64,000 nucleotides of DNA from Halobaculum roseum (GTDB lineage Archaea; Halobacteriota; Halobacteria; Halobacteriales; Haloferacaceae). The first letter of the stretch is position 1. Each line of letters starts with the position of its first letter. The translations under genes were made by a program, and so were the position numbers. The notes under the pieces are model-generated. The model worked only from the letters and a program-made list of their open reading frames with translations. It did not search any database and was not told the origin of the DNA. Of the stretch, positions 26,622-35,002 are shown piece by piece. The stretch covers positions 248,001 through 312,000 of the forward strand of contig NZ_CP082286.1 in assembly GCF_019880245.1 (NCBI RefSeq). The letters are read 5' to 3'.

Positions 26622-28139
26622 ATGACCGACACGCCCGAAACCCGCGAGTACGACGGGGTCGAACTCCGGAAGGTCCGCGAGTTCGTCTGGGAGATCCCGC
26701 AGGAGGGCGGAATGAACGCCCCCGCACGCGTCCTCGCGAGCGACCCGCTCCTCGAACAGATCGCCGACGACAAGACGCTCCAGCAGCTCCGCAACGCGAC
26801 GCATCTGCCGGGTATCACGACCTACGCCGCGTGCATGCCCGACGGCCACCAGGGGTACGGGTTCCCCGTCGGCGGCGTCGGCGCGACGGACGCGACCGAC
26901 GGCTGTATTTCCCCCGGTGCGGTCGGCTACGACATCAACTGCGGCGTCCGGATGGTCCGGACGAACCTCACGTACGAGGACGTGCAGGGCAAGGAGGAGG
27001 AGCTCGTCGAGAGCCTCTTCGCGAACGTCCCCTCGGGCCTCGGCGGCGGCGGGATCGTCGAGGGCGACGCCGACACCGTCGAGGCGGTACTCGAACGCGG
27101 GATGGAGTGGGCACTGGAGGAGGGGTACGCGACCGAGGACGACCTCGCCCACTGCGAGGACGAGGGGCGCCGGCCCGACGCGCGCCCGGAGTTCGTCTCC
27201 CAGAAGGCGAAGGACCGCGGCCGCAACCAGCTCGGCAGCCTCGGCTCGGGGAACCACTTCCTCGAGGTCCAGCGCGTGACCGACGTGTTCGACGAGGCGG
27301 TCGCCGATTCCTTCGGCCTCGCGGAGGACCAGATCGTCGTCCTGATCCACTGTGGCTCGCGTGGACTCGGCCACCAGGTGTGCACGGACTACCTTCGGAA
27401 GATCGAGAAGCGCCACGGCGAGCTGCTCGACCGGCTGCCCGACAAGGAGCTGGCGGCCGCGCCCGCCGGCTCGGAGCTGGCCGACGAGTACTACGGCGCG
27501 ATGTGCGCGGCGATCAACTTCGCGTGGGTGAACCGGCAGCTCATCACCCACCGGACCCGCCGCGTCTTCGAGCGCGTGTTCCGCGCGGACGCCGACGAGC
27601 TCGGGATGGAACTGCTGTACGACGTGGCGCACAACATCGCGAAGAAGGAAGTCCACGAGGTCAGCGTCGACGACGACGGTACCGCCGTTCCCACGGAGGA
27701 CGCCGTCGCTCGCGAGGAGCGCGAGCTGTACGTCCATCGCAAGGGCGCGACGCGCGCGTTCCCGGCCGGCCGCGAGGAGGTGCCGGCCGCCTACCGCGAC
27801 GTGGGACAGCCGGTGATCATCCCCGGGAGCATGGGCGCCGGCAGCTACGTGCTCGTCGGCGGCGACGAGTCGCTCGCACAGACCTTCGGCTCGACGGCCC
27901 ACGGCGCCGGGCGCGTGATGAGCCGAACCGCCGCCAAGCAGGAGTACTGGGGCGAGACCGTCCAGGACGAGCTCCGCGACCAGGACCACATCTACGTGAA
28001 GGCCCAGTCCGGCGCCACCGTCGCCGAGGAGGCGCCCGGCGTGTACAAGGACGTCGACGAGGTCGTCCGCGTGAGCGACGCGCTCGGCATCGGCGACAAG
28101 GTCGCGCGAACCTTCCCCGTCTGCAACATCAAGGGGTAG
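26622..28139 (+). CDS. rtcB: RNA-splicing ligase RtcB (3'-phosphate RNA ligase)
   Basis: 505 residues. GTP- and Mn-dependent ligase joining RNA 3'-phosphate/2',3'-cyclic phosphate to 5'-OH ends; the archaeal tRNA-splicing ligase. Seen: MPDGHQGYGFPVGG, the metal-binding Cys in YDINCGVRM (Cys107), GSGNHFLEVQ, VLIHCGSRGLGHQ, LLYDVAHNIAKKE, the GMP-accepting His region AHGAGRVMSR and C-terminal KAQSGATVAEEAPGVYKDV. Length matches intein-free homologues. Upstream archease is its expected activator. Confidence 0.97.
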   Translation: MTDTPETREYDGVELRKVREFVWEIPQEGGMNAPARVLASDPLLEQIADDKTLQQLRNATHLPGITTYAACMPDGHQGYGFPVGGVGATDATDGCISPGAVGYDINCGVRMVRTNLTYEDVQGKEEELVESLFANVPSGLGGGGIVEGDADTVEAVLERGMEWALEEGYATEDDLAHCEDEGRRPDARPEFVSQKAKDRGRNQLGSLGSGNHFLEVQRVTDVFDEAVADSFGLAEDQIVVLIHCGSRGLGHQVCTDYLRKIEKRHGELLDRLPDKELAAAPAGSELADEYYGAMCAAINFAWVNRQLITHRTRRVFERVFRADADELGMELLYDVAHNIAKKEVHEVSVDDDGTAVPTEDAVAREERELYVHRKGATRAFPAGREEVPAAYRDVGQPVIIPGSMGAGSYVLVGGDESLAQTFGSTAHGAGRVMSRTAAKQEYWGETVQDELRDQDHIYVKAQSGATVAEEAPGVYKDVDEVVRVSDALGIGDKVARTFPVCNIKG

Positions 28140-28160
28140 CTCCTCGGCTCCGCTGAGGGT

Positions 28161-28242
28161 GGGCTGACAGGCGACGCCCCGCAGCGACCACGGCACGCGG
28201 CGTCGCACACCCGCGCTCGCGCCGTGGTGACCGTCACGTCAC
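28161..28242 (-). ncRNA. candidate small structured RNA, copy B of a two-copy family
   Basis: Homologous to the candidate at 4210-4289. On the minus strand it carries gcgggtgtgcgac (28214-28202) and gtcgcctgtcagccc (28175-28161), 64 and 103 bases from the start of the shared promoter motif. Arms GCGACGCC (28206-28199) and GGCGTCGC (28178-28171) make an 8-bp stem. An upstream GTGAC/GTCAC hairpin just after the predicted start is specific to this copy. The gap lies between the stops of rtcB (28139) and the zinc-ribbon gene (28325), so no flanking gene needs a promoter here. Confidence 0.5.
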
Positions 28243-28263
28243 GGCGGCGATGGTCCCGGGTTG

Positions 28264-28278
28264 GTATTTGAACGTTCG
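28264..28278 (-). promoter_or_regulatory. promoter-like motif of candidate small RNA copy B
   Basis: Minus-strand cgaacgttcaaatac, identical over 15 bases to 4174-4188 on the plus strand. The TATA-like ttcaaatac part predicts transcription starting near 28242 towards rtcB. Because both flanking genes end at this gap, it must belong to an independent transcript if functional. Confidence 0.55.
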
Positions 28279-28324
28279 GACGGGGGGCGGCGTGAGTGTC
28301 CCAGACTCCGGACGAGCGCGGAGA

Positions 28325-28740
28325 TCAGTAGAAGCCGCCGGTCGGACCGGAGGGACCGTCCGGGCCACCCGGTCCGCGCGGCGAGTTCGGACCGCTCCCT
28401 TCCGCGAGCTCGACGCGCTCTCCGTCGGTGTCGGCGCGTCGAGGATCGATCTCTCGGCCGTTCTCGAACTTCACGAACGAGAGGTAGAACCGTTCCCCGC
28501 ACCCCTCGGCGTCCGAACCACCCGATCGTCCGTGGCGAGCCCACCGTCCTGCGGCGGGGACTCGCCGCAGACGAACGCGACGCCGTCGGCGGCGCCGTCC
28601 TCGAACTCCTCGTCGGGGGCGACGTACTCCCAGCCCTCGAACGGGTACGGCGTGACGGCCTTGTCCGACAGATAGCCCTCACGCTCCAGTTCGACAAGCG
28701 TGCCGCAGTGAGGGCAGTAGTAGGTGACCGGATAGCTCAT
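28325..28740 (-). pseudogene. small zinc-ribbon protein with an apparent frameshift
   Basis: The ATG at 28740 opens MSYPVTYYCPHCGTLVELERE and the frame continues to ...GVAFVCGESPPQDGG, then degenerates and stops at 28471. A shifted frame, recovered by supposing one missing base near the run ccc at 28521-28523, continues with GGSDAEGCGERFYLSFVKFENGRE, then a Gly/Pro-rich tail, and ends at TGA 28325-28327. The restored product (about 138 residues) regains the fourth Cys of a four-Cys zinc ribbon (CPHC...C...C), which argues that the shifted frame is real. Either a sequencing error or a recent mutation. Function unknown. Confidence 0.65.
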
Positions 28741-28841
28741 GGGAGAGGGGAGGGGTCGGCGGGACTTGTCTTCGTCGGCGGGCACGCCCCGCGGCTCCCG
28801 GAACGCGGATTTCAAGCCCCCCGGCCACGAGTCGGAACACG

Positions 28842-29234
28842 ATGACACCCGAGGAGACGGTTCGGGCGTACTACGACGCCCTCCGCGCGGGCGAGGCACT
28901 CGCGCCGTTTTTCGTCGAGTCGCCGGCGACGGTGAAGGTGGGGATCAGCGAACGCCTCGTGGGCTACGCCGAGATCGCGAAGGGGCTCCGCGAGCAGTCC
29001 CGGACGACCGAGGACTGGACGGTCGAGAGCAACGACCTCGATATCGTCGAGCGCGACGCGGTCGCCGCCGTCAGCGACGCGGTGTCGCTGTCGTGGTACG
29101 ACGCCGAGGCGTTCGCCGAGCGCTCGTTCGAGACGCGCTGGAGCGGGACGCTCGTTCCGACCGACGACGGGTGGGCGTTCGCGGGACTGCACGTCTCGGC
29201 CCCGACCGACCTGGATTCGGGAGTCGATCGCTGA
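28842..29234 (+). CDS. SnoaL/NTF2-like protein
   Basis: 130 residues with the NTF2-like cone fold: N-terminal helix TPEETVRAYYDALRAGE, strand AVSLSWYDAEAF.ERSFETRWSGTLV and the closing WAFAGLHVSAP strand. Typical of DUF4440/SnoaL-3 proteins that bind small ligands or serve as isomerase/stress proteins; specific role unknown. TATA-like gatttcaag lies about 30 bases upstream. The stop overlaps the start of the next gene (TGATG). Confidence 0.75.
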   Translation: MTPEETVRAYYDALRAGEALAPFFVESPATVKVGISERLVGYAEIAKGLREQSRTTEDWTVESNDLDIVERDAVAAVSDAVSLSWYDAEAFAERSFETRWSGTLVPTDDGWAFAGLHVSAPTDLDSGVDR

Positions 29235-29455
29235 TGGTTGGCCCGAGCATCACCAAGGAGAAGCGCGACGCGACGAACCGACGGCTCAAGGTCGGGTTGG
29301 TCCTCCTGATCGGCGTCTCCGGCGGGCTCGTGTCGCTCCAGGCGGACCCGACGCCGGGACAGATAGCCGCCGCCGTCGCCGTCTCGCTTGTCATCGGCGC
29401 GGCGCTCACGTGGTTCGTCGTGCGGACGCTGGAGGAGTTCTCGCCGAAACGGTAG
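29234..29455 (+). CDS. small two-helix membrane protein
   Basis: 73 residues starting MVGPSITKEKRDATNRR, helix one about 19-36 (VGLVLLIGVSGGLVSLQ), short ADPTPGQ loop, helix two about 45-65, ending EEFSPKR. The ATG shares an A with the TGA of the NTF2-like gene, which indicates translational coupling. Common in haloarchaea as a conserved hypothetical; function unknown. Confidence 0.7.
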   Translation: MVGPSITKEKRDATNRRLKVGLVLLIGVSGGLVSLQADPTPGQIAAAVAVSLVIGAALTWFVVRTLEEFSPKR

Positions 29456-29518
29456 GGATCCGCGAGCAGGGTGGCCAGCGGGCGAAGAACCATGTCGTCG
29501 CGCAGTCCACCACGGCGT

Positions 29519-29902
29519 ATGGCCGAGGACATCTCGCTCGACGGGCGGACGCTCGTCGGCGTCGCGAACGACGAGGACGGCGAGGTCGGCACGGAAACTC
29601 GATTCCGGTTCGATCAGACGGGCGACCGGATCCACGCGACGTACGCCGGCGGCGACATCGCTGAAGGTCACCTCCTCGGGACGTTCGACGGGAGGAAGTG
29701 GGAGATCCGCTACACGCAGATCAACGTCGACGGCGAGACCGCGTCCGGACGCTCCGTGGGCACCGTCGAGGAACTCGCGGACGGTCGCGTTCGGGTCGAA
29801 GACGAGTGGAAGTGGGAGTCGAAGGTGGGCGCCGGGGAGTCGGTGCTCGAAGAAGTCGAAGAAATCGATGAGATCGATAGGATCGACGAGTTCGACGACT
29901 GA
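29519..29902 (+). CDS. beta-barrel (lipocalin/avidin-like) protein, often mislabelled N-acetylglutamate synthase
   Basis: 127 residues rich in beta strands: SLDGRTLVGVANDEDGEVGTETRFRF, DRIHATYAGGDIAEGHLLGTF, WEIRYTQINVDGETASGRS and VRVEDEWKWES, with a Glu/Asp/Ile-rich acidic C-terminal tail from about residue 110. The pattern matches a small bacterial/archaeal family often labelled N-acetylglutamate synthase in databases, a label I consider unsupported because no acetyltransferase motif is visible. ATG at 29519 is chosen over 29492; both are possible. Confidence 0.7.
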   Translation: MAEDISLDGRTLVGVANDEDGEVGTETRFRFDQTGDRIHATYAGGDIAEGHLLGTFDGRKWEIRYTQINVDGETASGRSVGTVEELADGRVRVEDEWKWESKVGAGESVLEEVEEIDEIDRIDEFDD

Positions 29903-29929
29903 ACCGGGCGTCGCAGACCGCTGGACGGG

Positions 29930-30934
29930 TCAGGCGACCCGCCGGATCCACGCGTCGGGGTCGTCGAGTTCCTCGTCGGTCGGGAGGTTCTCGGGGTGCT
30001 CCCACACTAGCGACGCCGTTCGGAGGTCCCTCCGGTCGGCGACTGCCGTGAAGAAGGCCGCGCCCCGCTCGTACTGTCGGCGCTTCATCCCGAAGCCGAG
30101 CAGTCGCTTGAACAGGTTCGTGATCGGGTCTCCGCCCCGGCGACGCGCGTCGAGTTTGGCGCGCAGGTCGTCGTACTCGTCGTCGAACGCCCGGTCCATC
30201 AGGAGCTCGGCGTACCCCTCGACGGCCGTCATCGCCGTGTTGAGGTCGGCGAAGGCGTCGACCGGGCCGCCGCCGTCGCGGTCGGGACGGGCGAGTTCGA
30301 GCAGTGAGGACTCGTCGGTTACCGACGAGATGCCCGATTCGAGGCGCGCCTCGAGATACCCGGGCAGCCACGGCGCCGCCGCGAATTCGGCGGCGTGGGC
30401 GACCTCGTGGAACGCGATCCACCGGCGGAACCGCGGGTAGCCGACGTCCAGTTCCACCGCGGCCTCTCGGATGTTCGGGCGGACGAAGTACAGGCCGTGG
30501 TCGTCCGGGTCGGCCTCCGCGAGCAACAGCGGGTCGTACTGTCCGAGGACGTTGCGCGCGAGGAACGCGACCGTCACCGCCATCGTGCCGGAATTCAGCG
30601 ACCGGGCCACGCCGGGGACCATGCCGCCGGTCGCGGTGTCCTCCAGCGGGCGAAGCACCCGTCGGAACGTGTCGACGTTCGCGTCGATCCAGTGGTGGCG
30701 GTGTTGCACCTCGATGCTGCCGGGGAGGTCGAAGTCGACGCCGGAGGCCGCGCGGAGGCCGTCGCGGGCGGCGCGCACGTCGTCGGCGAACGCCGCGCGC
30801 TCGGCCGGCTCCATCCGCAGGTCGCCCGGCTCACAGCCGCCCTTGGCCGCCTCCGCGACGGCGTCCCAGTCGATGGCGCCGTCGGACGCGTCCGCCGCGT
30901 CGGCGATGGCGCGGACGCTCCGGGAGAGATCCAT
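29930..30934 (-). CDS. zinc-dependent metalloprotease-like protein (DUF2342/F420-biosynthesis-associated family)
   Basis: 334 residues, mostly alpha-helical, with a zincin motif HEVAH (in WIAFHEVAHAAEF, about residue 175) and a downstream Glu in AVEGYAELLMDRAFDDEY that could be the third ligand. The overall pattern (HEVAH about 100 residues before AVEGYAEL..D) matches the DUF2342 family of actinobacteria and haloarchaea, both of which make coenzyme F420; the link to F420 is from family annotation only. The substrate is unknown. Single gene, divergent from geranylgeranyl reductase. Confidence 0.82.
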   Translation of the reverse strand: MDLSRSVRAIADAADASDGAIDWDAVAEAAKGGCEPGDLRMEPAERAAFADDVRAARDGLRAASGVDFDLPGSIEVQHRHHWIDANVDTFRRVLRPLEDTATGGMVPGVARSLNSGTMAVTVAFLARNVLGQYDPLLLAEADPDDHGLYFVRPNIREAAVELDVGYPRFRRWIAFHEVAHAAEFAAAPWLPGYLEARLESGISSVTDESSLLELARPDRDGGGPVDAFADLNTAMTAVEGYAELLMDRAFDDEYDDLRAKLDARRRGGDPITNLFKRLLGFGMKRRQYERGAAFFTAVADRRDLRTASLVWEHPENLPTDEELDDPDAWIRRVA

Positions 30935-31068
30935 ACCACACCTCCGCCGTCCGGCGGGATAGGCCTTCCCCCGACGCGACGCGTTCCGGGCCGACGGACG
31001 CCGGACCGCGCCGGGTCTCCCGGGTGTGCTTCGGACGTTTTAAGAGCGATCCGCGGTCCGATCGGAGC

Positions 31069-32463
31069 ATGCAACGAGTCGACGTCGCCATCGTCGGCGG
31101 CGGGCCGGCGGGGTCGGCCGCCGCACACGCCGCCGCCTCCCGCGGCGCCGACGCCCTCGTCCTGGAGAAGGGCGTCCCGCGGGAGGACCGCGACCGCCTC
31201 GGTCCGGACTCGACGGACGCCGCCGGGATCTTGGACTACTGGGTTGACATCATGGGGATCCACCCCGACGAGTTCCCCGAGGGCGTCGTCCAGGACGAGC
31301 TCGACCGCGCGGAGTTCGTCGGTCCCAACGAGGCCTGCACCCTCCGCTCGACCGGGATCGAGTCGAGCTACGACGGCTTCGGCTACACGATGCACCGCGC
31401 GCGCTTCGACGACTTCATGCGCGATCGCGCGGAGGACGCCGGCGCCGAGTACCGCGTGAAGGCGTCGGTCAAGGACGTCGAAACCGACCCGTCGACGGGC
31501 GTCGGCGGCGACGACCCGCGCCACGTGCTCTCGCTCGCCTCCGACGAGGAGATCGGCGCGGACTTCCTCGTGCTCGCGGACGGGCCCCAGCGCACGGTGA
31601 CGAACCGCGTGCTCGACCGGTTCCTGCCGGACGGCCGGAAGGCCTCCGAGCGCCTCGCCTCGACGGAGAACAACCACATCGCCTACCAGGAGTACCGAAA
31701 GTTCCCGGAGGAGGTGTACGACGAGGTCGACGGCGCGATCACGTTCTGGTGGGGGGTCATGCCCGGCCACACCGCCTACCCGTGGGTGTTCCCGAACGCC
31801 GACCGCGTCTGTCGCGTCGGGCTGACGATGCCCATCGGGATGGACCTGGACGAGGCCGACGACCGGGAGGCGTACGCGCTCGTCCGCGAGGACGACGAGC
31901 GAGTTCCCTCGGGGAAGGAGTACGTTCGGCGGATCCTCGAACGCGAGTGGGGCGACGAGTACGACATCGAGGAGGACTTCCCCCTCGTCGAGGACGCGGG
32001 CAAGACGAAGGGAACCGAGACGTACCCCATCTCCTCGACGAACCCGATCGAGAGCCCCGTCGACGCCGGCGTGTGCGTCGCCGGCGGCGCCATGGGCGCG
32101 ACGAGCGCCTTCCACGAGGGCGGCGACCACGTCGCGGTCCGCACCGGCGCCATCGCCGGCGAGTTGGCCGCCGAGGGCGACGTGAGCGCGTACAACGAGC
32201 GGTGGCACGAGGCCATCGGCGACGAGCTGCTTCGCAACGTCGCGCTCGCGGAGCTGTGTCGCGGGTACGGCCCGGACGACTGGGACGACACGTTCCGGAT
32301 CGGACGCGAGATGCTCGCCGAAGAGAAGGGGTTCGGGATGTTCGAGCGGAAGTTCGGCGCCGGCTGGGGCGCGACGAAGCTCCTCCTGCGGTACCAGTGG
32401 ATCAAGTGGCAGAACCGTTGCGGGCGGTACGTTCAGCTGACCGAGGACGAGTACGCGTACTGA
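31069..32463 (+). CDS. geranylgeranyl reductase-family FAD-dependent oxidoreductase
   Basis: 464 residues. N-terminal Rossmann FAD motif VAIVGGGPAGSAAAHAAASRG, FMRDRAEDAGAEYRVKA, a central ADGPQRTVTN, the PHBH-type TFWWGVMPGHTAYPWVFPNADRVCRVGLTM substrate-domain region and GGAMGATSAFHEGGDHVAVRTGA (second FAD motif). Family members saturate geranylgeranyl chains of archaeal ether lipids or other isoprenoids. Haloarchaea usually carry several paralogues, so the exact lipid substrate (archaeol, menaquinone or carotenoid) is not assigned. Start supported by gttttaagag at 31037-31046. Confidence 0.9.
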   Translation: MQRVDVAIVGGGPAGSAAAHAAASRGADALVLEKGVPREDRDRLGPDSTDAAGILDYWVDIMGIHPDEFPEGVVQDELDRAEFVGPNEACTLRSTGIESSYDGFGYTMHRARFDDFMRDRAEDAGAEYRVKASVKDVETDPSTGVGGDDPRHVLSLASDEEIGADFLVLADGPQRTVTNRVLDRFLPDGRKASERLASTENNHIAYQEYRKFPEEVYDEVDGAITFWWGVMPGHTAYPWVFPNADRVCRVGLTMPIGMDLDEADDREAYALVREDDERVPSGKEYVRRILEREWGDEYDIEEDFPLVEDAGKTKGTETYPISSTNPIESPVDAGVCVAGGAMGATSAFHEGGDHVAVRTGAIAGELAAEGDVSAYNERWHEAIGDELLRNVALAELCRGYGPDDWDDTFRIGREMLAEEKGFGMFERKFGAGWGATKLLLRYQWIKWQNRCGRYVQLTEDEYAY

Positions 32464-32496
32464 CTCTCGGAGGACGAGTACGCGTCTCGGGTCGCC

Positions 32497-32769
32497 CTAC
32501 ATTCCCATGTCCTCGGCGTCCTCGGGAACCGGGAGGTCGTGGACCGCGACGTCGAGCAGCTCCGCGACGTGATCCAGCGCCATGTCGAAGCCGTAGTAGC
32601 GCTCCAGTTCGTCGCCGGCGGCGCCGCCCTCGCGCACCTTCAACATGGCGTACCCCTCGATGTTCTGCGCCACGGCGGCGCGGCTCCCGTCGCGCTCGAA
32701 CGTCAGCAGGCGCTCGGTCTCCGTCTCCTCGTACGTCGCGGTGATGCCGTCGGCATCGACGCTGCTCAT
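32497..32769 (-). CDS. small acidic haloarchaeal protein of unknown function
   Basis: 90 residues: ITATYEETETERLLTFERDGSRAAVAQN (two beta strands), EGYAMLKVREG, ELERYYGFDMALDHVAELLD (helix) and DLPVPEDAEDMGM. Pattern and length are typical of a conserved haloarchaeal DUF (possibly DUF7111; unverified). The frame upstream of the ATG at 32769 is low-complexity Arg-rich and is not counted. Tail-to-tail with the geranylgeranyl reductase. Confidence 0.7.
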   Translation of the reverse strand: MSSVDADGITATYEETETERLLTFERDGSRAAVAQNIEGYAMLKVREGGAAGDELERYYGFDMALDHVAELLDVAVHDLPVPEDAEDMGM

Positions 32770-32944
32770 GTGCGTTCGTGGGACGGGAGGTACTCGGCGG
32801 TTGCGGTCGCGACAGATCGAGTGCGTGTCCGACGACACGCAGAGAGCGCGTCCGACGACCCGACCGCCGGCCGCGTCGCTCGCGGGGACGTGAATACGGG
32901 ATGAATGGCGGACGGGCCGGAGTTGCCCGGGAGTTCCATCGGGG

Positions 32945-33215
32945 GGAATCCCGGTCGCTGACTCCGCCCCGCGACCCGACGAGCGACGGACGTCCGGCGG
33001 TGGGCTGCTCGCTTCCGCGCCTGGCCCGGTGCCACCGGCGAACCGTGGGAGAGCACCCCTGCGGGTGCGTCCCGGCGGACCGTCGTCCCCGGCGGACGAG
33101 GCTTCTCCGTCAGCTTCCGAGGCCCTCGATGGGCGTCCCGGACGCGTCCGGCGTTCGGTCCCCGCTGAAGACTCTATCGCGGGAGACGAGCAGGGCCTAA
33201 CTGCCCGACCTAGTC
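32945..33215 (-). ncRNA. signal recognition particle RNA (7S RNA)
   Basis: Minus-strand gene in a 525-base gap that has no credible ORF. Helix 8 of the S domain is textbook: at 33027-33002 the strand reads gggc-cagg-cgc-ggaa-gcg-agcag-ccc, i.e. a GGAA tetraloop on a CGC/GCG stem flanked by the conserved CAGG and AGCAG internal loops that bind SRP54. Upstream, GUCUCCCGC/GCGGGGAC and GGUCG/CGACC pairings fit the 5' domain and the closing helix. A cataagtcgg TATA-like box (33235-33244) predicts a start near 33213. Ends are estimates; haloarchaeal 7S RNAs are about 300 bases. Confidence 0.87.
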
Positions 33216-33234
33216 CATCACGAGGTAGTCCGCT

Positions 33235-33244
33235 CCGACTTATG
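33235..33244 (-). promoter_or_regulatory. TATA element of the SRP RNA gene
   Basis: Minus-strand cataagtcgg, about 26 bases upstream of the predicted 5' end of the SRP RNA near 33213. No open frame follows that it could serve instead. Confidence 0.55.
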
Positions 33245-33294
33245 GGCCTTGCGGTACGCGCCGCCGAGCCGTCGCCGGAATCGACAGCCGGCGG

Positions 33295-33708
33295 CTACAC
33301 GACGGCGCTGGCGAACGCGCCCGCGCTGAGGGGGACAAGCGCCGCGACGCCGACGACGAGCCAGCGGTGCCAGAGGATCCACGTCGCCGACTGCGGGAAC
33401 GAGTAGAGGTTCTGAACGTCGACGGCGAGCGCCCACGCGATCGCCAGCGCCAGCAGGCCGACGCCGGCGACGACCGCGACGCCGGCGACGGTGTCGGCCG
33501 GCCGGCGCTCCTGGCGACCCGAGAGGAAGACGACGACGAGGAGGATCGCGAGGAACGCGACGCCGGCGGCGCCGACGGTTCCGGAGGCGTAGTAGACGCC
33601 CAGCCCCGTACCGGCGTCGGCGATGAGGAGGAACGGCGCGGCCAACACGACCAACAGCGCGAGGCAGGCTGCGACGCCCGCCGCGGGTGCGGACTCGGCG
33701 AGGTTCAT
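33295..33708 (-). CDS. four-helix membrane protein of unknown function
   Basis: 137 residues with about four predicted transmembrane helices (about 8-28, 40-65, 77-97, 112-135) and a short soluble stretch VDVQNLYSFPQSATWILWHRW before the last helix. ATG at 33708 is preferred over the ATG at 33735 because gttaagtgcgc (about 33733-33742) is its TATA box. It lies upstream of the SRP RNA on the same strand. No family recognised. Confidence 0.7.
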   Translation of the reverse strand: MNLAESAPAAGVAACLALLVVLAAPFLLIADAGTGLGVYYASGTVGAAGVAFLAILLVVVFLSGRQERRPADTVAGVAVVAGVGLLALAIAWALAVDVQNLYSFPQSATWILWHRWLVVGVAALVPLSAGAFASAVV

Positions 33709-33844
33709 GCGACCGGATACCCGTCCGGCGCGCACTTAACGCCCCGCGATCCTCGCCCCGCGGAGGGTGATCGGGTCGGGGACACATCCGCGTCCGGATC
33801 GCCCGAAGGGGAACGCCGAAGTGGTCTCACCCGGAGGGGCAGGT

Positions 33845-35002
33845 ATGGAAGACGTCGCAATCGTCGGCGCGTCGATGACCCCGTTCGGGCAACGCGACGC
33901 GTGGATCCGGGAGCTGTTGGCGGAGGCCGGCCAGGCGTGCCTCGAGGACGCGGGCGTGTCGGCCGACGCCGTCGACCACCTGTACGTTTCGAACATGGCG
34001 AGCGGCGAGTTCGAGGGGCAAACCGGCGTCCCGAACGCGCTCGCACACGACCTCCAGGCGGTGCCGGCCTACACCGCCCGCATCGACCAGACCTCCTCCT
34101 CGGGCGGCGCGGGCATCTACGCGGCCTGGCAGTCGGTCGCCTCCGGCGTCTCCGACATGACGCTGCTCGTCGGCGGCGAGAAGATGACCCACCGGACGAC
34201 CGCGGAGGCCACCGACGTGATCGCCTCGCTCACGCACCCCTGCGAGTACAAACACGGGCTCACGCTCCCCAGCTTCGCGGGGCTCACCGCACGGCTGTAC
34301 CTGGAAACGTACGACGCCCCGCGCGAGAGCCTCGGAAAGGTCGCCGTCAAGAACCACCGGAACGGCGTCGACAACCCGCACGCGCAGTTCCGCAAGGAGG
34401 TCGACCTCGACACCGTCCTCGACTCGCCGATCGTCGCGGACCCGCTCCGGCTGTACGACTTCTGTCCGATCACCGACGGGTCGGCGGCGCTCCTCCTGTG
34501 TCCCGTCTCCGTCGCCGAGGAGTACGCCGACGAGTACGTAACGGTCGCGGGCATCGGCGGCGCGACCGACACTCACGTCGTCCACGAGCGCGCGGACCCG
34601 ACGACGATGCGCGGGGTCGTCGAGTCGAGCGACCGGGCCTACGAGATGGCCGACCTGTCGCCCGACGACGTGGACGTGGCGGAGCTGCACGACATGTTCA
34701 CGATCCTCGAGTTCCTCCAGTTCGAGGATCTCGGGTTCGCCGAGAAGGGCGAGGGGTGGAAGGCCGTCGAGGAGGGGCGCACCGACCGCGACGGCGAGTT
34801 GCCGATCAACACCTCCGGCGGCCTGAAGTCGAAGGGACACCCGCTGGGCGCCTCCGGCGTCGCGCAGGCGTACGAGATCGTCCAGCAACTCCGCGGCGAG
34901 GCCGGGAAGCGACAGGTCGACGCCGACGTGGGCCTCGCCTGCAACGTCGGAGGCTTCGGGAACTGTGTTACCACCGCGATCTTCGAGGGGGTGGACGCAT
35001 GA
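33845..35002 (+). CDS. thiolase-family protein (SCP2-like) with Cys to Ser at the nucleophile
   Basis: 385 residues of the thiolase fold. N-terminal MEDVAIVGASMTPFG, and RIDQTSSSGGAGIYAAWQ where canonical thiolases have N-R-V-C-A-S-G: the nucleophile Cys is replaced by Ser84. Later motifs are KGHPLGASGVAQAYEI (catalytic His) and GGFGNCVTTAIF (Cys of the second-half CxG site). This group is typically found beside a DUF35 OB-fold protein in archaea. Without the acyl-accepting Cys it may act as a retro-Claisen/binding partner or use Ser. The next gene overlaps by 4 bases (ATGA). Confidence 0.88.
   Translation: MEDVAIVGASMTPFGQRDAWIRELLAEAGQACLEDAGVSADAVDHLYVSNMASGEFEGQTGVPNALAHDLQAVPAYTARIDQTSSSGGAGIYAAWQSVASGVSDMTLLVGGEKMTHRTTAEATDVIASLTHPCEYKHGLTLPSFAGLTARLYLETYDAPRESLGKVAVKNHRNGVDNPHAQFRKEVDLDTVLDSPIVADPLRLYDFCPITDGSAALLLCPVSVAEEYADEYVTVAGIGGATDTHVVHERADPTTMRGVVESSDRAYEMADLSPDDVDVAELHDMFTILEFLQFEDLGFAEKGEGWKAVEEGRTDRDGELPINTSGGLKSKGHPLGASGVAQAYEIVQQLRGEAGKRQVDADVGLACNVGGFGNCVTTAIFEGVDA

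Noticed and set aside
26622..28139. Intein in rtcB (and in cdc48)
   Set aside because: Both proteins have family-normal length and uninterrupted catalytic motifs.
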